Below are positions 13,901 through 25,900 of a stretch of 64,000 nt of DNA, piece by piece. The notes below the pieces were generated by a model. The model was given only the letters and a program-made list of their open reading frames with translations, had not been told where the DNA came from and ran no database searches. The stretch lies in contig NC_085141.1 of the NCBI RefSeq assembly GCF_024139115.2, forward strand, positions 216,231,783-216,295,782. Direction: 5' to 3'. This DNA comes from Armigeres subalbatus (taxonomy: Eukaryota; Arthropoda; Insecta; Diptera; Culicidae). Numbering within the stretch: position 1 is the first letter of the stretch; each line of letters opens with the position of its first letter. A program made the position numbers and the translations under genes.

Positions 13901-16900
13901 AAACTCAGATACAGGGCTGTTACAAACTAGTCGAATTCCAATCCGCGAAATTCGCGACTGGCAAATTGAAATCCGCGACAAACAAAAATATTATTTTTTT
14001 CTTCAAAACACGTTTTATAAATGCGAAATTTCAATATTTTTGCTTCTAATCTATTGGCATATTCGTTGATAGAAAAGAAAATGAAAGATTTATGTAATAC
14101 CCAAAACTGCAAAGTTAACGCATCAAGCATATCACGAGCCACAGAAAATATATGTGCAGCATTGAACTATGCCCGAAAGAAATGTTGTATCGATGCATTT
14201 CGTTATAAGTTGGTTGGGCAGATGGCAGTCTGTTGTCATAGGTAAATACCAGTTAGATCAAGGGCTATATGTATTTGAATTATACTTTTTAGTACGCTAT
14301 ATAGTTTTCTTCTAATCTCTACCATCGTTTTACAAGGGCATGGACGCATAAATTATCCGTCAGGCTGTTTATTGATCAGTCATTGCATTGTGTACTTCCA
14401 TCAATCCGCCATTTAGGAAATAATAAGACCAATTTCTTCAAAAGCAAGCAGAGGCCAGAACAAAGCTTGACGAATCTGATTAAAAAGCCTTCAGGCGAAA
14501 TGATACCAGAGGCGGACAGGCACGGTTCTAAGGCCTGTGAATTTTTTAAAACTCGGATAATGCTATTGATTTGAAAAATGATGTCATTACCACTACGTAT
14601 GAGATAATTGATGAATATTGCTATGCTTATACAACACGGTAGACTCGACACGTTGTTCATTTGCAGAAGATGCACTAGAGATCCCAAAAGAGGCTGTAGG
14701 CTTCATGGTAGGTCGCGTACACGATGACGTTTTGCAATTTAATGTGGACCTGAGGGTACTAAACTTCAGTGCACCTTTTAGCAATTGGCCCAGGATTGAC
14801 TGAGTACGTACGTTAATGAATCTATGTATATCGCAGTGAAGCTGGGTAAACGGAAATAGTTAGATTCTGCCACCACGCGTGCAAACTAGTTCGTAAGTGA
14901 GTAATCTTCCAAATGAAGGAGGGACTTGTCAGGATCTAGCTATTAGCCATCTATAGTGAGCATTACAATGCCGTATGTGCTATCCATCGTAGGCTTCTTT
15001 TGGAGTCTCAAGGTTCAAGTTCAATCAGACAGTTTGTTGCAACTGGGTAATCACGAATAAACTCTCAATGGATATGAGAACAGCGAGGAATTTTGAAGCA
15101 CAGGTAATGGAACAAAAACGCATGGAACTGAAAAAAATAGCCTACCAAAAAGTGATTGGAATACATAATAAAACAAAGGACGAATACTGAAATGTTTGAA
15201 TGAGATGCCTGTAATAGTGGGAGTCATTAAGCACGGTACAAAACTGGACTCAACTAATGGTTGGGCAATGAAAACAGTTGTAACAGCCCAGTTGTAACAG
15301 TCCTGCAGATGAGAATATATACATAATGTAGAAAATTTCGATTTGAAAAATGTATTGAGGTAACCACTTTCCTTTCGATGGGACTTCAATGTCTATGTCC
15401 AATGTCAATCAACTTTAATCAACTGGTAAGTTATAAATAATACGATTCAATGCTCACTCCCCACAATACACACCCGGTGGCATCTGTGGGATCACGCTTT
15501 TTTCGATCAAAACGACGCGCATTATAGAAGCACGATCCACCAAGCACTGATCAATTATTTACCTTTGTTATTTCACGGGGAGAGAAAAAATATCTACACA
15601 ATGCAAGGCAGAATACTCAATTGGTGTATAAGTCAGGATATAAATTTCAATAAGTGTACTATATTGTTTAAGAGCCAACATAAGCATCCTAACTCTCTCT
15701 TTTATTGTAGGACTACTGTTGGACTTTAAATAACTGTTTGTAGATCATTACGATTTTCATAAAGCTTAAAATACCTAAAACTTCAGAAACCGTGTTCGGT
15801 TTAAGTTGTTGAGTTGGCAGCAATTAACTTCGCTTTGAAGATAATTTCCGATCAGCTCGTAGACCATTATTTCATTTTACTTTTGGTACACCTGTTCTAC
15901 CATCCTGCTGAAATTATCCATCGAGCTTGGGTGGTTTTGAATGAAAGTTGTGCATTTAATCTAATTGTTCAACAATTTGGTTCAACAACGCAGACTAATC
16001 ACCAACCACGTGCCACCACCAACACGACGTAAACAGGCAGTTTGAACCTACGATAGTATGTATAGCCATGTCGGATGACCGGTGGAGAGCAATATACGAT
16101 GGGGCGACGCGATGGAGCAATCTAGGTCCACGAGCTGGAGCAGTGATGCTAATAGAGAGCGAGTGAACCAACGATACGGCAGCAGTTCAACGGTACGAAA
16201 ACAGCGTCGTCTACCTATGAATTGCTAGATAGACCGATAGAATATCACCGAAGATGAGTTGCCATTATCTACCTCGCCGGGATCGGTCTAATTTGTCTCG
16301 CCTGAATATTTGATTTCACGAGAACGTATCGATATGTGTTTTTGCATGAAGTGTTAGAATTTAAGCAGAAAAGTAAATTAAGTTCAAACAATAAATAATA
16401 AGTTTTAATTAGTTCAATAAACGCTGTGTGTGTTAGACTTGAATGTGATAAGTAATGTGTTGAATGTGTTCCCAAATATTATGTCGAAAACTGGAAGCAA
16501 ATATCCACATGTGTTCACCTTTATGCTGCTGATTGATTGATGGCCCCGGTTTTGGAATAAGTCCCTTTCTTACCCTGATCGTACATCTGGTCCTTCGAAC
16601 CGGATGATCGTCAACCCGTTTCCGATCACCCGGTGAATCTACGGCAAACGGTTCCTACGCCATTCCTGCGTGTGACACGGCTTTCATCAAGGAAATCGCC
16701 ATCACAATTTCCCACCCATCGCCATCATTGAAGCTGTCTGAGAACAATTGCAAGGCATTGATAATTGTTCAAGCAGGTGAGTGATATTCCAATCGCTTCA
16801 CTTTTATATCGCTCGTCTACCGGGTCTTTCCTTGCTTACATGCCATCGACATCCGGATATCATCATCACCGGACCTTTCTTCATCGTTCCTACCTGGGTG

Positions 16901-19900
16901 GTGCGGATAGAATCGATTTGGTTGTCAAACTGAAGCCAAAATTTTCTATTGTGGCGGAGCCAAACATTGAAGATTGTGGTTATGTTTTGGATCTTATATT
17001 GAGAAGTATTGTTATTATTTGGGGAAAAAAAAAACTTAGTTTGAGTTTTGCATTCTTTGTAACAAATATATTCACATTATATTTCGGGTGGATAATTAGT
17101 AGGAATGCATCTAAAAAGCACTCGTTACGAGATTTCACGAGATTCAGCAGCTGATTGGAGCAGGAATATATGTAAACCATCGTAAAGTCATGTAGAGTCT
17201 CGCGCATTCGTGCGCCTTCATGCAGCATGGAAAGCGAAATTCGAAGAGCGGGAAATGTTTGACAGCCGGAGAACTGCAAAATAATTCTGCTTATAGGATT
17301 GATTTCAAAATATCCCGCTACTCGCTTGAGAGCAGAGAAGCGGCTCTATCCGCAGCACCCAGGTTCCTACCATTCTGCGTTGCTCCGGTCGACATTCCTG
17401 GAGCAAATCGAATCCATCCGTTAGCAACAAGCTAACGCCATTTCCTGGAAGAGTGTCTTTGCGCGCCAAGGAGCATTAGTGAGCAGCCATTGCAGATTAG
17501 GACAATAGATCCACTCCTTACAGAACAATCGGATCACGGTTAACAAGAAACCGTTGGACATATCAGCCATCGTTAATTCCAATCGGGCTAGTCAACGATT
17601 TCTAGTTCATCGCAGTAGTTAACAGTATTCGAGCGAAGGAGCGAATAATAAATACAAGGCACAATATTGCCTTTCGCAAGATTCCCATGTCTGGCGCGGA
17701 AAGAAAATTGCGCTACTTGACGACGCGGCGCCGCAGTATCATGACGTCGTTGTCCCTCATCGAGCAGTTCATCACATCCTACCAGGAGGAGAGAGGCAGA
17801 GCAGAAGTACCCATACGACTAGAAGCGATCACATCGTTGTGGGCGGACTTCTAAAAGGTACATACCTTTGTACATTGCTGTCTTTGCAGGGTTGCTGTCC
17901 GGCATTCTTGCAACATGTCCTGCCCATCGTACCCTTCCGGCTTTAGCTACCTTCTCGAGGTTCATTCTTCGCCGCCACACACCGCCTTCTTGCACACCGC
18001 CAAAGATGGTCCTAAGCACCCGTCTCTCGAATACTCCGAGTTCTTGCAAGTCCTCCTCGAGCATTGTCCATGTTTCATGTGCGTAGAGGACAACCGGTCT
18101 TATTAACGTCTTGTACATGACACATTTGGTGCGGTGGCGAATCTTTTTTGACCGCAGTTTCTTCTGGAGCCCATAGTAGGCCCGACTTCCACAGATGATG
18201 CGCCTTCGTATTTCACTACTAACATTGTTATCAGCCACCTCGAAGGTTTCCCCGTCTATCGTAACACTGCTTCCCAGGCGGGCCCTGTCGCGCTCGGTTC
18301 CGCCCACAAGCATGTACTTTGTCTTTGACGCATTCATCACAAGTCCAACTTTTGTTGCTTCACGTTTCAGGCGGGTGAACAGTTTTGCCACCTTTGCAAA
18401 TGTTCGGCCGACAATGTCCATGTCATCCGCAAAACAAATAAATTGACTGGATCTGTTGAAAATCGTACCCCGGCTGTTACACCCGGCTCTCCACATGACA
18501 CCTTCTAGCGCAATGTTGAACAATAGGCACGAAAGTCCATCACCTTGTCTTAGTTCCCAGCGCGATTCGAACGAACTGGAGTGTTCGCCCAAAATATTCA
18601 TACAGTTTTGCACAGAGCATTAGTGATTAATCATAGATTTAATCATGATTAATGAATAATGGGTTATTTAATCATTATTCTTTAATCACAATCATACAAA
18701 AAATACGATTCAATCATTATTCAGATTCAATCATATTCATGATTGTTTTGAGTTTATTCATTAATCATCAATTTTAATCATTGCATACATCGCTTTTATT
18801 CATTAATCTTTAATCATAATCATACAATTTTTATACCTTTAATAACATAATTTGGTAGAAAGGTTACTTGGTTATTGATCACTATGCAAATTATTTAATT
18901 TGATAATTCATAATCGTTAATCATTAATCATATGGATCGGTAATCATTAGTCTTACACATATTGTGTCATCATTTAATCACGATCGGTAATCGTTAATCA
19001 TGCTTCAAACGTTTTATTCATCAATCATAATCGTTAATCATTGTCGAAAATTAATTTAATTGTTAATCATAATCATTAATCATTGCCAAAAATGAATAAA
19101 TCATTAATCATAATCTTTAATCATAGAGTTGAATGATTTAATCATAACAAATTTAATCATTCATTGGAAGCTTTATTCATTAACGCTCTGTGCACACCAT
19201 CCACCGTTGCTTTGATCAGTCTGGTAAGCTTCCCAGGGAAGCTGTTCTCGTCCATAATTTGCCATAGCTCTACGCGGTCTATACTGTCGTATGCCGCCTT
19301 GAGATCAACGAACAGATGGTGCGTTGGGACCTGGTATTCACGGCATTTTTGAAGGATTTGCCGTACTGTAAAGATCTGGTCCGTTGTCGAGCGGCCGTCA
19401 ACGAAGCCGGCTTGATAACTTCCCACGAACTCATTCACTAATAGTGACAGACATTAAGACATTAATAGTAGGCGGCATTAAGGATAGTGATCGCTCGAAA
19501 GTTCTCACACTTAAGCTTTTCGCCTTTCTTGTAGATGGGGCATATAACCCCTTCCTTCCACTCCTCCGGTAGCTGTTCAGTTTCCCAGATTCTGACTATC
19601 AATTTGTGCAGGCAAATGGCTAGCTTTTCCGGGCCCATCTTGATGAGCTCAGCTCCGATACCATCCTTACCAGCTGCTTTATTGGTCTTTAGCTGTTGGA
19701 TGGCATCCTTAACTTCCCTCAAGGTAGGAGCTGGTTGGCTTCCATCGTCCGCTGCCTTGGCTTTCACTGCCTGTACTCTCAGCGCCATTCAAATGTTCCT
19801 CGTAGTGCTGCTTCCACCTTTCGATCACCACACGTTCGTCCGTCAAGATGCTCCCATCTTTATCCCGGCACATTTTGGCTCGCGGCACGAAGCCTTTGCG

Positions 19901-22900
19901 GGATGCGTTGAGCTTCTGATAACGTTCCACGTTCTACCGGGTACCTTGCTGCAGCGCGGCCGCCCGCGCGGATACGCAGCATTTGAAATCGATTAAAAAA
20001 ATGATGCGTGGGCACATTGCATTCGCGTCATTTCTGCAATATCTGGCGTAAGGCAAACACCAGGTCTTTTGTAGAGCATTCGTCCATGCATCTCGCCTGG
20101 TAATGCCTCATGAACTCTCATGCAATTGGTGCTGGACTGTGGCATAAAATTTGGGATAGCACCTTGTATGCGGCGGTCAGCGAAGCGATCGTGCGGCCGG
20201 GGAGTTGCTACAACCCAGCTCTTTGTCCTTCTTGTAGATGGAATACAAAACACCTTCTATCAACTCCTGTGGCAGAATCTCCTCCATTCAAATCTTGGAC
20301 ATTATCCAGTGCAGCGCTCTAGTCAGTACCTCATCACCGTGTTTAAATTCTACCCCTGGTTCCCCTGGTAGTTGGTCAACCCCAAGGGCTTTTTTCGGCC
20401 AACGAATCTCATACTGAATTTCCTAGAGATCCGAAACTGGAAAGCGGACGTACGCTTGCGTGCTCTCAGTTGCCATATAATCACCTCATAATCGTTTGTA
20501 AAAAAATATTTATTTAAATGGTGTATACGATAAATATGGCACACACATATTTACTCACCAAAATTAAACCGATTATCGGATTTTCTTAAAATTTTCAAAG
20601 AATGAAAAACTTCTAGTGAGTTAAGATTTACTACATTTGTTTTATTCGATTTCATCTATCCTATCCTATTTGCACAATCGATTTTCCCAATGTTATTGTT
20701 AATTTTACCTAAATTTTCTTCAATTCCAGCTTTGTTTCAATAATTTTGAGATGCTTACGAAATTTCGTCTCCATATTTGCCCAGAACTTTCCAATTGGGC
20801 AAAGTTCCGGTGAATATCTTTTGGCACATTTTAACTTCGTTAGCTCGGTACCACTCAAACACATTTCGGACGTAGTTGTAGGATCAGGCCAAAACAGCGT
20901 TGATACCTGTTTTCTTATGAATGACGCTTCTTGACGCTCTCTTTGGTGTAAATCGTACTTTTTTTATGTCTTTATTAACCCGTTTCGGTCTGACCTAGAA
21001 ATCAAAATTGAAATAATGGCTGTAGGCTCATTTTTCGTCCGATTGCCATGAAAATTTCAGGGAAGAAGCGTCATCATGTCTATTTTTTGGTGCATGACTT
21101 GATTTGACCATGGTGCCAATCCGGCCGGATTTATTAAGGGGGGGTCCTGGGTCAGATGCAGTCAAAAACGGGTCATTTTTTTAAAACCATTGATAAATGA
21201 ACGAAAGTGACCAGAATGCTGATGCAAACGTGGTCAATCATCATTGACCAGCATCAGAAGTTAGTTTTGATACATTTGAATCACCAGGACATGGTTCCGG
21301 ATGTTCCGGGAACCTGGTTCCCTGGGGTATCCCTGGGGTGGTGAACACTTTTCAAGTGAACACAACCCAGTCTTGCGACATATCAAACTTCATGGTTTTG
21401 GAAGAGAATCCTAAAAGATGGGTTTTTGGGAGGTTTTGGACACATTGGCCACATCCGGAAGTGTTCCCGGAATCCTGGTTCCCTCAAGGAAGTGGACAAA
21501 TTTTGATTAGCACCGAAACCCATCTTGCGACATATCAAACTCCATGATTTTGAAAGACAAGCTCATTGTATGAGTTTTTGACAGGTTTTGGACACATTGG
21601 CCACGTTCGGAAGTGTTCCCGGGAGCCTGGTTCCCTCAAGAAAGTGGACAATTCTCGATTAGCACCGAAACCCATCTTGCGACATATCAAACTCCATGAT
21701 TTTGAAATACAAGCTCAATAGATATGTTTTTGAGAGGCTTTGGACACATTGGCAACGTTCGGAAGTGTTCCCGGGATCCTGGTTCCCTCAGGGAAGTGGA
21801 CAAATTTTGATTAGCACCGAAACCCATCTTGCGACATATCAAACTCCATGATTTTGAGAGACAAGCTCAATAAATGAGTTTTTGAAAGGTTTTGGACACA
21901 TTGGCCACATCCGGAAGTGTTCCCGGGATCCTGGTTCTCTCAAGGAAGTGGACAAATTTCGATTAGCACCGAAACCCATCTTGCTACATATCAAACTCCA
22001 TGCTTTTGAAAGAAACGCACAAAACACATGATTTTTTGAGAGGTTTTGGACACATTGGCCTCGTCCGCAAGTGTTCCCGAGAGCCTGGTTCCCTCAGGGA
22101 AGCGGACAAATTTCGATTAGCACCGAAACCCATCTTGCGACATATCAAACTCCATGATTTTGAAAGACAAGCTCAATAAATGAGTTTTTGAAAGGTTTTG
22201 GACACATTGGCCACATCCGGAAGTGTTCCCGGGATTCTTGTTCTCTCAAGGAAGTGGACAAATTTCGATTAGCACCGAAACCCATCTTGCGACATATCAA
22301 ACTCCATGCTTTTGAAAGAAACGCACAAAACACATGATTTTTTTAGAGATTTTGGACACGTTGATCACGTCCGAAAGTGTTCCCGTGAGCCTGGTTCCCT
22401 CAGGGAAGCGGACAAATTTCGATTAGCACCGAAACCCATTTTGGGGCATGTCCAACTCCATGATTTTGAAAGACAAGCACAATACATGATTTTTTGAGAG
22501 ATTTTGGACACACTGGTCACGTCCGGGAGTGTTCCCGGGAGCCTGGTTCTCTCAGCGAAGCGATCAAATTTCGATTGGCACCAAAACACATCTTACGATA
22601 TATCAAACTTCATTATTTCGCTTGACTTTCAAAATCATGGAGTTTGTCACGTCACAAGATGAGTTTCGGTACTAATCTAAATTTGTTTACTTCCTTGAGG
22701 GAACCAGGTTACCAAGAACACTTCCGGTCGTGGCCAATGTGTCCAAAATCTCAACAAAAAAAATCATGTATTCAATTTGTCTTTCAAAATCATGGAGTTT
22801 TATATGTCGCAAGATGGGTTTCGGTGCTAATCGAAATTTGTGCGCTTCCCTGCGGGAACCAGGCTCCCGGGAACACTTTCGGACGTGATCAACGTGTCCA

Positions 22901-25900
22901 AAATCTCTCAAAAAATCATGTATTGTGCTTGTTTTTCAAAATCATTGATGTATCGCAAGATGGGTTTTGGTGCTAGGCAAGATTTGTCCACTTTATTGGG
23001 GGAACCAAATGCCCGGGAACACTTCCGGATGTGGCAAATGTGTCCAAAACCTTTCAAGAACTCATCTATTGAAATTGTCTTCCAAAATCATGGAGTTTGA
23101 TATGTCGCAAGATGGGTTTCGGTGCTAATCGAAATTTGTCCGCTTCCCTGAGGGAACCAGGCTCTCGGGAACACTTACGGACAAGGCCAATGTGTCCAAA
23201 ACCTCTCAAAAAATCATGTGTTGTGCTTGTTTTTCAAAATCATTGATGTATCGCAAGATGGGTTTTGGTGCTAGGCAAGATTTGTCCACTTTCTTGGGGG
23301 AACCAAATGCCCGGGAACACTTCCGGATGTGGCAAATGTGTCCAAAACCTCTCAAGAACTCATCTATTGAAATTGTCTTTCAAAATCAAGGAGTTTGATA
23401 TGTAGCAAGATGGGTTTCGGTGCTATTCAAAATTTGTCCACTTCCCTGAGGGAACAAGGCTCCCGGCCACTGTGTCCAAAACCTCTCAAAAACTCATCTA
23501 TTGAGCTTGTATTTCAAAATCATGGAGTTTGATATGTCGCAAGATGGGTTTCGGTGCTAATCGAGATTTGTCCACTTTCTTGAGGGAACTAAGTTCCCGG
23601 GAACACTTCCGAACGAGATGGGTTTTGGTGCTAGGCAAGATTTGTCCACTTTCTTGGGGGAACCAAATGCCCGGGAACACTTTCGGATGTGGCAAATGTG
23701 TCCAAAACCTCTCAAGAACTCATCTATTGAAATTGTCTTTCAAAATCATGGAGTTTGATATGTCGCAAGATGGGTTTCGGTGCTAATCGAAATTTGTCCA
23801 CTTCCCTGAGAGAACCAGGCTCTCGGGAACACTTGCGGACAAGGCCAATGTGTCCAAAACCTCTCAAAAACTCATCTATTGAGCTTGTCTTTCAAAAGCA
23901 TGGAGTTTGATATGTCGCAAGATGGGTTTCGGTGCTAATCAAAATTTGTCCACTTCCCTGAGGGAACCAGGCTCCCGGGAACACTTCCGAACGTGGCCAA
24001 TGTGTCCAAAGCCTCTCAAAAACTCATCTATTGAGCTTGTATTTCAAAATCATGGAGTTTGATATGTCGCAAGATGGGTTTCGGTGCTAATCAAGATTTG
24101 TCCACTTTCTTGAGGGATCCAGGCTCCCGGGAACACTTCCGAACGTGGCCAATGTGTCCAAAACCTGTCAAAAACTCATCCAATGAGCTTGTCTTCCAAA
24201 ATCATGGAGTTTGATATGTCGCAAGATGGGTTTCGGTGCTAATCGAAATTTGTCCGCTTCCCTGAGGGAACCAGGCTCTCGGGCACACTTGCGGACGAGG
24301 CCAAGGTGTCCAACACCTCTCAAAAAATCATGTGTTTTGTGCGTTTCTTTCAAAAGCATGAAGTTTGATATGTAGCAAGATGGGTTTCGGTGCTAATCGA
24401 AATTTGTCCACTTCCTTAAGAGAACCAGGATCCCGGGAACACTTCCGGATGTGGCCAATGTGTCCAAAACCTTTCAAAAACTCATTTATTGAGCTTGTCT
24501 TTCAAAATCATGGAGTTTGATATGTCGCAAGATGGGTTTCGGTGCTAATCAAAATTTGTCCACTTCCCTGAGGGAACCAGGCTCCCGGGAACACTTCCGA
24601 ACGTGGCCAATGTGTCCAAAGCCTCTCAAAACTCATCTATTGAGCTTGTCTTTCAAAATCATGGAGTTCGATATGTCGCAAGATGGGTTTCAGTGCTAAT
24701 CAAAATTTGTCCACTTCCCTGAGGGAACCAGGCTCCAGGAACACTTCGAACGTGGCCAATGTGTCCAAAGCCTCTCAAAAACTCATCTATTGAGCTTGTA
24801 TTTCAAAATCATGGAGTTTGATATGTCGCAAGATGGGTTTCGGTGCTAATCAAGATTTGTCCACTTTCTTGAGGGATCCAGGCTCCCGGGAACACTTCCG
24901 AACGTGGCCAATGTGTCCAAAACCTGTCAAAAACTCATCCAATGAGCTTGTCTTCCAAAATCATGGAGTTTGATATGTCGCAAGATGGGTTTCGGTGCTA
25001 ATCGAAATTTGTCCGCTTCCCTGAGGGAACCAGGCTCTCGGGCACACTTGCGGACGAGGCCAAGGTGTCCAACACCTCTCAAAAAATCATGTGTTTTGTG
25101 CGTTTCTTTCAAAAGCATGAAGTTTGATATGTAGCAAGATGGGTTTCGGTGCTAATCGAAATTTGTCCACTTCCTTGAGAGAACCAGGATCCCGGGAACA
25201 CTTCCGGATGTGGCCAATGTGTCCAAAACCTTTCAAAAACTCATTTATTGAGCTTGTCTTTCAAAATCATGGAGTTTGATATGTCGCAAGATGGGTTTCG
25301 GTGCTAATCAAAATTTGTCCACTTCCCTGAGGGAACCAGGCTCCCGGGAACACTTCCGAACGTGGCCAATGTGTCCAAAGCCTCTCAAAAACTCATCTAT
25401 TGAGCTTGTATTTCAAAATCATGGAGTTTGATATGTCGCAAGATGGGTTTCGGTGCTAATCAAAATTTGTCCACTTCCCTGAGGGAACCAGGCTCCCGGG
25501 AACACTTCCGAACGTGGCCAATGTGTCCAAAACCTCTCAAAAACTCATCTATTGAGCTTGTATTTCAAAATCATGGAGTTTGATATGTCGCAAGATGGGT
25601 TTCGGTGCTAATCGAGATTTGTCCACTTTCTTGAGGGAACCAGGCTCCCGGGATCACTTTCGAACGTGGCCACTGTGTCCAAAACCTCTCAAAACTCATC
25701 CAATGAGCTCGTCTTTCAAAATCATGGAGTTTGATATGTCGCAAGATGGGTTTCGGTGCTAATCGAAATTTGTCCGCTTCCCTGAGGGAACCAGGCTCTC
25801 AGGCACACTTGCGGACGAGGCCAAGGTGTCCAACACCTCTCAAAAAATCATGTGTTTTGTGCGTTTCTTTCAAAAGCATGAAGTTTGATATGTAGCAAGA

